Origin: Kineosporiaceae bacterium
GTDB lineage: Bacteria > Actinomycetota > Actinomycetes > Actinomycetales > Kineosporiaceae
Assembly: GCA_016794595.1 (NCBI GenBank)
Contig: JAEUJN010000039.1
Span: forward strand, 34,778-98,777
Reading direction: 5' to 3'
DNA: 64,000 nt
Below the pieces are notes generated by a model. It ran no database searches and had not been told where the DNA came from. It was given only the letters and a program-made list of their open reading frames with translations. This document shows positions 26,540-35,091 of the stretch, one piece after another (position 1 is the first letter of the stretch; every line of letters starts with the position of its first letter). The position numbers and the translations under genes are program-made.

Positions 26540-26632
26540 TGAAGATCACGGTGAGGGATTCGTGACACTGCGAAGATCACGGTGAGGAGTTCGTGTGCTC
26601 GGGCATCGACGATACCCTCACCGTGATCTTCA
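26540..26632. repeat. Intergenic element with 18-bp perfect inverted repeat
   Basis: TGAAGATCACGGTGAGGG (26540-26557) is exactly inverted at 26615-26632, and a 16-bp direct copy GAAGATCACGGTGAGG lies between at 26572. It is unrelated in sequence to the CATGCTCC repeat family. The surrounding 287-bp gap between the nei and HMG-CoA lyase genes holds nothing else I recognise except short GGGCGATCCCCC repeats near 26660. Confidence 0.75.
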
Positions 26633-26738
26633 ACGATCCGGGGCGGCAGTGGTCCCCGGGCGATCCCCCGGGCGATCCCCCGGCGGGCGGCCCTCGGTGA
26701 GCCACGGTCTTGGGCGCCCGGGCGTCCCCGAGCGGCAC

Positions 26739-27674
26739 TCAGCGGGGGAATCCCCCGGCGTGCCCCAGCAGGGCAGGAGTGGGCCGGCCGAGCGCCTCAC
26801 CGATCCACAGCCCGGTCTCGGCCAGTCCCCCCAGATCCAGCCCGGTCCGGAACCCGCTGCGCTGCAACAGGTACTGCAGGTCCTCGGTGGCGATGTTGCC
26901 GGTCGCGTTCGGCGCGAAGGGGCACCCGCCGACGCCGCCGATCGAGGCGTCGAGCACGTGTACCCCGGCCTGTACGGCGGCGATCGCGTTGGCGTAACCG
27001 GTGTTGCGGGTGTTGTGGAAGTGCGCCCGCACCCGCAGCCGGTCATCGATCGACCGCATCCCGGCCACCAGGTCGGTGACCTGCGCGGGCACCCCCACGC
27101 CGATGGTGTCCGCAATGGCGATCTCGCGATAGCCGGCCTCGACCAGTGCCCTGACCGTGTCGAGCACCTGCGCCGGCGCCACCTCGCCGTCGAACGGGCA
27201 GCCGAAGCAGGTGGTGATCACCACGGACGCCGCCAGCCCCGCAGCGCGCGCTCGCTCGGCGAGGTCGGCGGCGGCCGCGAGCAGTTCGGCTCGTGAGGCG
27301 TTCTGGTTGCGCCGGGCGAACCCCTCGCTGGCCGAGACCACCACGTTCACCTCGTCGACCCCGGCCGCGACCGCCCGGTCGAACCCGCGGGGGTTGAGCA
27401 CCAGCCCGATGAACGACACCGCGTCGGGGTCGGCCACCCCGGCCAGGAAGGACGGCTCACGGACGGCGGCCATCACGTCCTCGGCGTCCGCCATCTGGGG
27501 CACCAGCCGGGGGTGGACGAAGCTGACCGCCTCGATCCGCCGGACGCCGGCCGCCAGCGCCCGCCGGATCAGCTCTACCTTGACCGTCGTCGGCAGCACG
27601 ACGGCCTCGTTCTGCAGGCCGTCGCGCGGCCCCACCTCGACGATCTGGACGTCGCCGGGCACCGGATCGCTCAC
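26739..27674 (-). CDS. Hydroxymethylglutaryl-CoA lyase
   Basis: A 311-residue TIM-barrel enzyme that splits HMG-CoA into acetyl-CoA and acetoacetate in leucine catabolism. The N-terminal VQIVEVGPRDGLQNEAV carries the catalytic Arg-Asp, AHFHNTRNTGYANA the metal-binding histidines, and GGVGGCPFAPNATGN the loop with the active-site cysteine. I choose GTG 27674 because homologous sequence begins there. ATG 27767 would add a tail made of 12-bp repeats (VNG-type). No other leucine-degradation gene lies beside it. Confidence 0.88.
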   Translation of the reverse strand: MSDPVPGDVQIVEVGPRDGLQNEAVVLPTTVKVELIRRALAAGVRRIEAVSFVHPRLVPQMADAEDVMAAVREPSFLAGVADPDAVSFIGLVLNPRGFDRAVAAGVDEVNVVVSASEGFARRNQNASRAELLAAAADLAERARAAGLAASVVITTCFGCPFDGEVAPAQVLDTVRALVEAGYREIAIADTIGVGVPAQVTDLVAGMRSIDDRLRVRAHFHNTRNTGYANAIAAVQAGVHVLDASIGGVGGCPFAPNATGNIATEDLQYLLQRSGFRTGLDLGGLAETGLWIGEALGRPTPALLGHAGGFPR

Positions 27675-27728
27675 CCCACCGTTCACGCCACTGTTCACGC
27701 CACCGTTCACGCGACCATTCACGCGACC
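27669..27728. repeat. Five 12-bp tandem repeats at the HMG-CoA lyase 5' end
   Basis: Units close to GTTCACGCCACC at 27669, 27681, 27693, 27705 and 27717. On the coding strand each contains a GTG, so copy number would alter the available starts or the N-terminal tail. Confidence 0.75.
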
Positions 27729-27776
27729 ACTGTGGCGGGTGGCCTCAGCGGGCGCCAGGTGGGGCATGCTCGGGGC

Positions 27777-28247
27777 GTGACCACCTCGGGCACGCCGACC
27801 CCGCGACCGGGCCCCGCCCCGGGAGCGAGCGCTGCCCCGCGGCCGGTGACGGTGCGCGTGCTGGCCGCCCTGCTGCTGGTGGAAGCGGCCACGGCGTCCG
27901 TGCTGACCGCGCTGGCGCTCGTCGCGGCGGCGATCACCTGGTTCCGACGCAGCTCGGGCGACTGGAGCGATCTCGCCCTGGCGGTGCTCGGGCTGCTCGC
28001 CCTGGTCGGCGGCGTCCTGGCCGTGATCGACGTCAGCGGCTGGGTCGCGCTGCGTCGTCGGCGACGGCGGGCGGCCACCGTGCTGAGCCTGCTCGCGCAC
28101 CTGGTGCCGGTGCTCGCCCTGAGCTGGATGGTCGGCCGCGACATCAGCGGCCGCACCGGCACCCTGATCGTCGCCGGGCTGGTGGCCGTCCTCGGGGTGA
28201 CCCTGACGCTCGCCGCCCCCACCCGGCGTTGGCTGGCAGGCTCCTGA
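27777..28247 (+). CDS. Small four-helix membrane protein
   Basis: A 156-residue hydrophobic protein I cannot assign to a named family. After a Pro/Ala-rich start (to about residue 22) there are four predicted membrane segments: VRVLAALLLVEAATASVLTA and beyond, [38 protein letters not shown] and TLIVAGLVAVLGVTLTLAA. A basic RRRRRR loop sits between helices 2 and 3. The GTG at 27777 is divergent from HMG-CoA lyase. Function unknown. Confidence 0.65.
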   Translation: MTTSGTPTPRPGPAPGASAAPRPVTVRVLAALLLVEAATASVLTALALVAAAITWFRRSSGDWSDLALAVLGLLALVGGVLAVIDVSGWVALRRRRRRAATVLSLLAHLVPVLALSWMVGRDISGRTGTLIVAGLVAVLGVTLTLAAPTRRWLAGS

Positions 28248-28269
28248 CCCGGTCTGGGCTCGACGGCGA

Positions 28270-28785
28270 TCAGCGGGGCTGAGCCTGGGCGTGCACCCCG
28301 CGCAGCGCTCGGTAGTGCTCGGCGTTGCGCCGGATGCGCTCGACCTCCTCCTCGGAGGTCGCCCGACGCACCCGTCCCGGCTGGCCGAGCACCAGCGAGC
28401 GTGGCGGCACCACGACCCCCTCGGCAACCAGGGCTCCGGCGCCGATCAGGCTGCCGGTGCCGATCACGGCCCCGTTCATCACGATCGCCCCGATCCCGAC
28501 CAGCACGTCGTCCGCGATCGTGCACCCGTGCAGCACCGCCCGGTGACCGACGACCACCCCGGCGCCCAGGGTGCAGGGGAAGCCCGGGTCGGCGTGCAGC
28601 ACCGACCCGTCCTGCAGGTTGCTGCCCGCCCCCACCCGGATCGCCTCGGTGTCGGCCCGCACCACGGCCCCGTACCACAGGCTCACCTCGGCGCCCAGGA
28701 CGGCATCCCCGGCCACCGTGGCCGATGGCGCCACCCAGGCCGTGGGGTCGATCCGTGGTCGCCGCGAACCCAGCTCGATGATCAT
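28270..28785 (-). CDS. Gamma carbonic anhydrase family protein
   Basis: A 171-residue left-handed beta-helix (hexapeptide repeat) protein of the YrdA/gamma-CA family. The metal-site histidines are visible in SVLHADPGFP, VVVGHRAVLHGCTI. A C-terminal helix follows the repeats (SEEEVERIRRNAEHYRALRG). ATG 28785 is preceded by GGAGGGG. Enzymes of this family form trimers; carbonic anhydrase activity is proven for only some. Confidence 0.87.
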   Translation of the reverse strand: MIIELGSRRPRIDPTAWVAPSATVAGDAVLGAEVSLWYGAVVRADTEAIRVGAGSNLQDGSVLHADPGFPCTLGAGVVVGHRAVLHGCTIADDVLVGIGAIVMNGAVIGTGSLIGAGALVAEGVVVPPRSLVLGQPGRVRRATSEEEVERIRRNAEHYRALRGVHAQAQPR

Positions 28786-28831
28786 CAGCGGCGCCCCTCC
28801 GATCGAGAACCCTCGGCGCGCCGATTGTGCC

Positions 28832-29554
28832 TCAGCCCGGCAGGCCACCGGGAGGGAGAAGGCCGAGCAACGCGGTCCAGCGGGCGATCTGGCAGCCGTT
28901 CTCCAGGCTGAGCTGGGAGTCGACCTTCTTGCCGCGCCAGGTCCCGGTGAGCTTGGCTTTCTGCGGGCCGCCGTACTGCTCGGTGCAGGCGGTGGTGGGA
29001 GAGGGCTCGGGCAGCGCCGTGGCGCCCTTGGCGCCCAGTACCCCACATGCCGCCGCCGGGTCGGGGTGGGTGCCGCCGTCCGGGTCGCAGGTCAGGGTCC
29101 ACGTGGTCCGGACGCCGAACCCGTCGTCCAGCAGGACCGTCAGCCGGGCCGTCCCCGAGGTGCCCTTGGGGAGACCGGCCGCGCTGGGCATGGCGCTGAC
29201 GTCCCACGGCACCGGCGCCCCTGGGCCTGAGGCGCCGCCGGTGCCGGTGACCTTCTGGGTGTGGCCACCCGAGGGCGGCAGGTCCGATCCCGGGCTGCCC
29301 CCGGCCACGCCCGAGCCGCCGGACGGCGCTGACTGCGTGGTGGGCGCCTGGCTCGTCCCGCCGCCGGCCGGTGCGGTGGCGGTCTGGTCGCCGCCGGCCG
29401 CCGTCGCGTCGGCGGGCTGGCTCGACACCGACGACGTCCCCTCGCCACCACACGCTCCGAGCGTCAGCGTGCCGAGCAGGACGGCGCCGATCAGCGCGCC
29501 GGGCGCCCGTCGCCGCCCCCGAGTACCTGCTCGCGACCTGCGCGTGTCGGCCAT
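28832..29554 (-). CDS. SSI-family protease inhibitor-like lipoprotein
   Basis: A 240-residue probable lipoprotein. The signal peptide ends in a lipobox LGAC with Cys35, followed by ~90 residues of low-complexity Gly/Ser/Ala/Pro linker. The last ~105 residues match the Streptomyces subtilisin inhibitor fold: LTCDPDGGTHPDPAAACGVL, TTACTEQYGGP, TGTWRGKKV and ENGCQIARW. Four cysteines (156, 170, 190, 221) suit two disulphides. Aligned with the SSI loop CPMVYDP, the P1 position would be Glu192, which does not suit subtilisin, so the target or even inhibitory function is uncertain. ATG 29554 follows GGGAGG. Confidence 0.78.
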   Translation of the reverse strand: MADTRRSRAGTRGRRRAPGALIGAVLLGTLTLGACGGEGTSSVSSQPADATAAGGDQTATAPAGGGTSQAPTTQSAPSGGSGVAGGSPGSDLPPSGGHTQKVTGTGGASGPGAPVPWDVSAMPSAAGLPKGTSGTARLTVLLDDGFGVRTTWTLTCDPDGGTHPDPAAACGVLGAKGATALPEPSPTTACTEQYGGPQKAKLTGTWRGKKVDSQLSLENGCQIARWTALLGLLPPGGLPG

Positions 29555-29849
29555 GGCCGTCCTCCCTGCCTCGTGCGGGCCGTCCCTCAGTCCCGTCGGC
29601 AGTCCGACGGTGGGGGTGAGCCATCCGGTTCCGTGCGTTCCCGAGCGTCGCGCGCTCGGAGCAGACGCTCTGGGAGGATGCTGGTGCGGTTCTGCGCTCT
29701 CGCGTCGAGGAGGATGTGTGTCAGGGTCTGCCCACCCCGGCCGGCGGACGCCCCCGACTGCGTCCCACCTCACGCCCCGGCGGGCCCGGCGTCACGCGCA
29801 CCCCCGGCCGGACCGCCAGGGCCCACCCGGTTCGAGTCAGGCGGAGGAC
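29555..29849. other. Divergent intergenic region without recognised elements
   Basis: About 295 bp separate the divergent SSI-like lipoprotein and E1 dehydrogenase genes. Apart from their ribosome binding sites I see no clear promoter, operator or RNA element. Readings through it on either strand lack homology. Confidence 0.4.
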
Positions 29850-32237
29850 ATGGTGACCTTGTCGGCCGCCGACCTGCGGGTCCCCGGCCCCGGCGAGGAG
29901 TTGATCGCCCACCTGACCCCGGTGCTGGCCGGGCTCGACCAGCTTCGATCCTCCTCGGCTGCCGCGGGATCGAGCGCGGCGCCGATCACCTCGCCAGCTG
30001 CTGCGATGCCGGCCCCCGCGATGCCGACCCCCCCGATCCCGGGGGCGCGTGTCCCGCACCACCCGGCGGCCATGGCCGCGGAGGACCGCGAGCGGCTGCT
30101 CGACCTGTTCGACGCCCAGGCCTCGAGCCGCTGGCTGGACGTGGCCGCGCGCCGCATGCGGGCGGCCGGGGAGGGATTCTACACGATCGGGTCCGCAGGT
30201 CACGAGGCCAACGCCGCGGTGGCCCTGGCCCTGCGCCGGGACGACCCTGCCCTGTTGCACTACCGATCCGGCGCCTTCTACCTGGCCCGGGCCGGCCAGC
30301 GTCACCCCGAACCGGCGGCCGGGTCGGCGGCCCGCCGCCTCGACGGGATCATGGATGTCGCGCTCGGCCTGGCAGCCAGTGCCCACGAACCGATCGCGGG
30401 AGGCCGGCACAAGGTGTTCGGACACCCCGAGTTGGCGGTGATCCCACAGACCTCCACCATCGCCAGTCACCTGCCCCGGGCGCTCGGGGTTGCCTGGTCC
30501 ATCGGCCGGCAGCGGGCCCTGCCCGCCCGGCTGCGCCGCCCGCTGCGCTGGCCGGACAACGCTGTGGCGGTCGCCTCCCTCGGGGACGCCTCGGCCAACC
30601 ACTCCACCGCGGTGGGGGCGATCAACGCCGCGAGATGGGCTGCGCACCAAGGGATTCCGATCCCGCTGCTGGTGCTGCTGGAGGACAACGGGATCGGCAT
30701 CTCCACCCGCACGCCGACGGGATGGATCGAGGCGATGTTCACCGCCGCCCCCGGGCTGGTCTACCTGGCCGACGATGCCGAGGACCCTCTGCGCAGCCTG
30801 CGGACGGCGCGCGAGGCGGTCGAACGGGCTCGTGAAGAGCGGGTGCCGGTGCTGGTGCACCAGCGATGCGTGCGGATCGGGGGGCATGCCGGTTCGGACG
30901 TCGAGTCGGCCTACCGGACCCCCACCGAGATCGCGGCCGATCTGCTCCGCGACCCGCTGGCGGCGACCATGCGGGCCCTGGTCGAGCACGAGGTGTTGAG
31001 CCCGCGGGCGGTCCGCCACCGCTGGACCGAGCGGTGCGAGGAGGTGAGCGAGGCGGTCGACGAGGCCCTGCGCCGTCCCCGGCTGGGCAGTTCGAGCCAG
31101 GTGGTCGCCCCGCTGTCCCCGCGCCGTCCGGAGGTGGTGGCCGCGGCGGTGGCCACCAGTGCCGAGCCGGGCGAGCGGGCCAGGGTGTTCGGTGACCGGC
31201 TGCCGGAGACCGAGGGTGGGCTGACCCTGGCCGCCAGCATCAACCGTGCCCTGACCGATGTCGGTGCCGCGCGCCCCGAGCTGCTGCTGCTCGGCCAGGA
31301 CATCGCCCGCAAGGGCGGGGTGTACGGCCTCACCCGTGGCCTCCAGCGGCGGCTCGGGGCCTCCCGGGTGATCGACACCGTGCTGGACGAGCAGACCATC
31401 CTCGGCATGGCGCTCGGCGCCGGGGTGAGCGGGTTGCTGCCGGTCCCCGAGATCCAGTACCTGGCCTACCTGCACAACGCCCTCGACCAGCTCCGTGGTG
31501 AGGCGGCGAGTCTGCAGTTCTTCTCCCAGGGTTCCTATCGCAACCCGTTGATGGTGCGGGTGCAGGGTCTGGCCTACCAGAAGGGGTTCGGCGGCCACTT
31601 CCACAACGACAACGCGATCGGGGCGCTGCGGGACATCCCGGGCCTGGTGATCGCCTGTCCCGCACACCCCACCGACGCCCCCGGCATGGTGCGCAGCTGC
31701 CTGGCTGCCGCCCAGGTGGACGGCACGGTGAGCGTGTTGCTGGAACCCATTGCCCTGTATCACGAACGGGATCTGCTCGAACCCGGGGACGGCGGCTGGC
31801 TCGCTCCCTATGCCCCGCCGGACCAGTGGTCGGCCACCCACGTGCCGATCGGGCGAGCCGCGGTCTGGGGCGCCGGTGAGGACCTGACCATCGCCACCTT
31901 CGGCAACGGGCTGCGGATGTCGTTGCGGGCCGCGGCCGAGCTGGCCCGCCAGGGGATCGGGGTGCGCGTGGTCGACCTGCGCTGGCTGGCCCCGCTGCCG
32001 GTGGACGACGTGCTGCACGCTGCTCGGGCCACCGGCCGGCTGTTGATCGTGGACGAGACCCGGCGGACCGGAGGGGTGAGCGAGGGGCTGGTCACCGGGT
32101 TACTGGAGGCCGGGTTCGACGGGCGGCTGATGCGGATCGCGAGCGACGACTCCTACGTCCCGCTGGGTGATGCCGCGAACCTGGTGCTGGTGCAGCAGGC
32201 GGACATCGAGGAGGCCGCGCTGCTGCTGATGGGCTGA
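29850..32237 (+). CDS. Fused E1 alpha-beta subunit of a thiamine-diphosphate 2-oxoacid dehydrogenase
   Basis: A 795-residue protein with an E1 alpha domain (about 70-430) fused to an E1 beta domain (about 455-795). The ThDP motif reads GDASANHSTAVGAINAARWA, followed by LLEDNGIGISTRTP. The beta part has LLLLGQDIARKGGVYG, FGGHFHNDNAIG and VVDLRWLAPLPVDDVL. The layout resembles branched-chain 2-oxoacid dehydrogenase E1. The first ~65 residues include an Ala/Pro/Ser-rich stretch, perhaps an E2-binding arm. No E2 or E3 gene is adjacent. GGCGGAGG lies before ATG 29850; longer upstream readings are antisense to the lipoprotein gene. Confidence 0.85.
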   Translation: MVTLSAADLRVPGPGEELIAHLTPVLAGLDQLRSSSAAAGSSAAPITSPAAAMPAPAMPTPPIPGARVPHHPAAMAAEDRERLLDLFDAQASSRWLDVAARRMRAAGEGFYTIGSAGHEANAAVALALRRDDPALLHYRSGAFYLARAGQRHPEPAAGSAARRLDGIMDVALGLAASAHEPIAGGRHKVFGHPELAVIPQTSTIASHLPRALGVAWSIGRQRALPARLRRPLRWPDNAVAVASLGDASANHSTAVGAINAARWAAHQGIPIPLLVLLEDNGIGISTRTPTGWIEAMFTAAPGLVYLADDAEDPLRSLRTAREAVERAREERVPVLVHQRCVRIGGHAGSDVESAYRTPTEIAADLLRDPLAATMRALVEHEVLSPRAVRHRWTERCEEVSEAVDEALRRPRLGSSSQVVAPLSPRRPEVVAAAVATSAEPGERARVFGDRLPETEGGLTLAASINRALTDVGAARPELLLLGQDIARKGGVYGLTRGLQRRLGASRVIDTVLDEQTILGMALGAGVSGLLPVPEIQYLAYLHNALDQLRGEAASLQFFSQGSYRNPLMVRVQGLAYQKGFGGHFHNDNAIGALRDIPGLVIACPAHPTDAPGMVRSCLAAAQVDGTVSVLLEPIALYHERDLLEPGDGGWLAPYAPPDQWSATHVPIGRAAVWGAGEDLTIATFGNGLRMSLRAAAELARQGIGVRVVDLRWLAPLPVDDVLHAARATGRLLIVDETRRTGGVSEGLVTGLLEAGFDGRLMRIASDDSYVPLGDAANLVLVQQADIEEAALLLMG

Positions 32238-32249
32238 GCAGCTCAGCCC
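32231..32249. terminator. Bidirectional terminator overlapping two stop codons
   Basis: GGGCTGAG and CTCAGCCC form a perfect 8-bp stem with a 3-nt loop. The stem contains the TGA of the E1 gene and, on the other strand, the TGA of the carboxypeptidase gene. Confidence 0.6.
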
Positions 32250-33556
32250 AGCCGGCAGCCGACGACGGTGGTGGCCAGGGTGTCGACCGCCAGCCGGACC
32301 GCGGTGTTCCGCCCGAGGATGCCGTTCTCCAGGAAGACGAAGACCCGGTCGCGCCCGTCGCTACCGTGGGCCACCCCGGCGAGGGCGACCGTGTCGTCGA
32401 GGGTGCCGGTCTTGGCCGTCACCTGGCCCGCGGCGCAGGCATGCTGCGGCGTCCGGTAGCGGGTGGACAGGGTGCCGGTCAGCCCGGCGCGCGGAAGGGC
32501 GTTGCGGGCGAAGAGGATTGCCCTGTCGGTCGGGGTGGTCCAGAGCAACCGGACGACGGCCGCCGCGGCTGCCGGGGTGAGCCGGGTGAGGCGGGACAGG
32601 CCGGAGCCGTCCACCACGCGCACGCCGCCCAGGGGGACCCCGGCCGCGCGCAGGACGGCGATCTCGTGCGCCGCCGCGCCCTGCCAGGTGGCCGGGCGTC
32701 CCTGGGCGAGGGCGGCGTGCCGGAGCAGGAACTCGGCATGGTCGTTCCGGCTGGCGTTGACCATGTCGGCCACCAGCCGGGACACCGGTGCCGAGGCGGT
32801 CGTGGCAAGTTGGCGGGTTCCGGCCGGGGTGGTGGTGATCGTGGCCAGGGTGGCCGTGATCCCGCGGGCCCTCAGTGCGGTGACGAAGAGGCGCCCGGCG
32901 GCCAGGGCGCCGTCCGGTTTGCGGTACCCGGCCAGGGTGAGGCCCTGCGGTGCCTGCACGTCGCGGCGGTAGCTGGCCTTCCAGCCGGGGGCGTCGGTGG
33001 GGACGGGGAAGATCGAGCCGTCGAGGTGCACCGTCACCCGGGTGCGCTTCTGCTCGGCGAGCCGGCGTGCGGTGGCCGTGGCCAGGGCGCCGATCCGGGT
33101 GGTGGTCAGGGTCGGGTCGCCCCCGCCGCGCAGGTAGAGCCGCGAGCGGGCGGTGGGGTGCTGCTGGACCCGGGTGGTCAGGACCGCGTCGGCCGGCATC
33201 GAGTGCAGCACCGTGAACGCGGTGAGCAGCTTCTGGGCCGAGGCGGGCAGCCGCGATCGGCCGTCGAGGTGGCGCCAGATCACCGTGCCGTCGGCAGGGT
33301 CGACCACCAGCCCGGACAGGGCCGGGCCGAGGTAGCGGCTGCCGGTGGCCGTCCCGGTGAGGGTGCGGGTCATGGCGGCGGCGAACTGCTGCGGGTCGAG
33401 CGAGGTGCGGGGCGCGGCCAGTGCCGTGACCGTGGCGGCGCGAGGGACGACCACCGGCTCGCGGGTGTCGTCGGACGCCGCGGCCGCCGTCCCGGCGGTC
33501 AGCACCAGGGTGGGCGGGAGGGCGAGGGCGAGCAGGGCGGCCGGCAGACGTCTCAC
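32243..33556 (-). CDS. dacB: D-alanyl-D-alanine carboxypeptidase/endopeptidase (PBP4 type)
   Basis: A 437-residue exported penicillin-binding protein of peptidase family S13, trimming peptidoglycan stem peptides. The signal peptide ends near residue 27. The three active-site motifs are SAQK (Ser106-Lys109), SRN in NASRNDHAEF and KTG in TAKTGTLDD. VVDGSGLSRLTRLTP is a family marker. It lies on the minus strand, 66 bp beyond the end of narI, and shares a terminator-like hairpin with the convergent E1 gene. Confidence 0.9.
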   Translation of the reverse strand: MRRLPAALLALALPPTLVLTAGTAAAASDDTREPVVVPRAATVTALAAPRTSLDPQQFAAAMTRTLTGTATGSRYLGPALSGLVVDPADGTVIWRHLDGRSRLPASAQKLLTAFTVLHSMPADAVLTTRVQQHPTARSRLYLRGGGDPTLTTTRIGALATATARRLAEQKRTRVTVHLDGSIFPVPTDAPGWKASYRRDVQAPQGLTLAGYRKPDGALAAGRLFVTALRARGITATLATITTTPAGTRQLATTASAPVSRLVADMVNASRNDHAEFLLRHAALAQGRPATWQGAAAHEIAVLRAAGVPLGGVRVVDGSGLSRLTRLTPAAAAAVVRLLWTTPTDRAILFARNALPRAGLTGTLSTRYRTPQHACAAGQVTAKTGTLDDTVALAGVAHGSDGRDRVFVFLENGILGRNTAVRLAVDTLATTVVGCRLG

Positions 33557-33622
33557 CCGTCCTGCCTCGGCAGGTTCGCCCCCCGACGTGAGCGGAGGGT
33601 GGCGGTCGGGCGGGAGAAGCAG

Positions 33623-34354
33623 CTACGAGCCGACGCGCTCCCAGCCGCGGCGCGCGGCGGAGGTACCCAGGGGGCGCACGTCGCGGGAGCGGTACACGAT
33701 GTAGGGGCGGGTCAGGTAGCCCACGGGGGCCGAGAAGACGTGCACCAGGCGGGTGAACGGCCACAGCGCGAACAGGGCGAACGCCGCCAGGGCGTGCAGC
33801 TTGAACCCGATCGGCGCCTGCGTCATCAGGGAGGCATCCGGCTGGAACGCCAGGAACGAGCGGTACCAGACCGAGACACCCTCGCGATAGTCGTACTCCC
33901 CGCCCAGGTTGAGCGTCGATCCGGCGATCGTGTTCCACATCCCCAGCGTGATCACCACGGTGAGAACCAGGTACATGACCTTGTCCATCGCGGTGGTGGC
34001 CGAGAACACCGGGCCCACCGTGCGGCGCCGGTAGACCAGGATCGCCAACCCGACCAGGGCCATCACTCCGGCGATCAGCCCACCGATCACCGCGCCCAGG
34101 TGGTAGCGGTGCTCGTCGATGCCGACCGCGTCGGTCCACGACCGGGGGATCAGCAGCCCGATCACGTGACCACCGACCACGCCGAGCATGCCGAAGTGGA
34201 ACAGCGGCGACCCCAGCCGCAGCAGCCGGTCCTCGTAGAGCTGGCTGGAGCGCGTCGTCCAGCCGAACGCGTCGTAGCGGTAGCGCCAGGCGTGGCCGAC
34301 CACGAAGACCGCCAGGCACAGATAGGGGAAGATCACCCAGAGGAACAGGCTCAT
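33623..34354 (-). CDS. narI: Respiratory nitrate reductase gamma subunit (cytochrome b)
   Basis: A 243-residue membrane subunit that takes electrons from menaquinol and passes them through two b haems to NarH. Five hydrophobic segments are visible. The four haem-ligand histidines are His53, His63, His187 and His205, matching the usual NarI spacing. ATG 34354 overlaps the narJ stop in ATGA. Last gene of the regulator-narGHJI operon. Confidence 0.95.
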   Translation of the reverse strand: MSLFLWVIFPYLCLAVFVVGHAWRYRYDAFGWTTRSSQLYEDRLLRLGSPLFHFGMLGVVGGHVIGLLIPRSWTDAVGIDEHRYHLGAVIGGLIAGVMALVGLAILVYRRRTVGPVFSATTAMDKVMYLVLTVVITLGMWNTIAGSTLNLGGEYDYREGVSVWYRSFLAFQPDASLMTQAPIGFKLHALAAFALFALWPFTRLVHVFSAPVGYLTRPYIVYRSRDVRPLGTSAARRGWERVGS

Positions 34355-35091
34355 CGGTTGGCTCCCAGCAGCATTGCGTCGTCACGTCGGGGGTCCAGCT
34401 CGTAGGGCTGCAGGCCGACGTCCTCGGCGGGGGGTCCCTGCTCGATCAGCAGGCGGATCGCCTCGGACTCCTCGCCGCGCAGCTCGGGCAGGGTGGAGCA
34501 CACGGCGACCAGGGCGTCGTGCCAGGGTGATCCGGGTGGGCCGCCGTCGCGCGGATCCCAGGCAGCCAGTGCCAGCCGGAGCATCTCGACCCCGGCCCGG
34601 TGGTCCAGCAGCAATCGCCAGGCGATGTCGGCGTCCACCATCGCCCCGAACTGCAGGACGGCGCACAGGTGGTCGGGCAGTTCGCCGTCCGCGGCCTGCT
34701 CGTCCCACTCCACCCCGGCCCGGCGATAGGCCTGCTTGAACCGGACCAGCGCCACGCCGCGACGCCTGGTGTCGCCGTAGGCGAAGTAGGTCAGGTAGAG
34801 CGCGCACCTGCGGGTGTGGTCGAAGGTCTGCACGTACTGCTCCTGCAGTGCGCGCAGCCCGGCCCGACCATCGCCGGCGGCGTCACGGCCGGTCCCGAGG
34901 TGATCGATCAGGCGCAGCAACGGGGTCGCCGCGCCGTCCGGCAGCTCGGCGGCCACCGTGCGCAGCTCGGGCAGCGCAGCGATCAGCTGCTCGGTCGGGT
35001 AGTCCAGCACCAGCGAGACCAGACCCCACACGGACGGCGCGTGGGCCGGGCGGGCGGAGCGGCCGTGCCGGCGCGTGATCCGCAACATCAC
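34351..35091 (-). CDS. narJ: Nitrate reductase molybdenum cofactor assembly chaperone
   Basis: A 246-residue helical chaperone that inserts molybdenum cofactor into NarG and holds the apo-complex before membrane attachment; it is not part of the final enzyme. Typical text includes SLVLDYPTEQLIAALPEL and YVQTFDHTRRCALYLTYFAYGD. It overlaps narH and narI by ATGA at both ends, implying tight translational coupling. Confidence 0.93.
   Translation of the reverse strand: MMLRITRRHGRSARPAHAPSVWGLVSLVLDYPTEQLIAALPELRTVAAELPDGAATPLLRLIDHLGTGRDAAGDGRAGLRALQEQYVQTFDHTRRCALYLTYFAYGDTRRRGVALVRFKQAYRRAGVEWDEQAADGELPDHLCAVLQFGAMVDADIAWRLLLDHRAGVEMLRLALAAWDPRDGGPPGSPWHDALVAVCSTLPELRGEESEAIRLLIEQGPPAEDVGLQPYELDPRRDDAMLLGANR

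Noticed and set aside
29721..32018. 765-residue minus-strand frame opposite the E1 gene
   Set aside because: No recognisable domain; the plus-strand frame carries the thiamine-diphosphate motifs.
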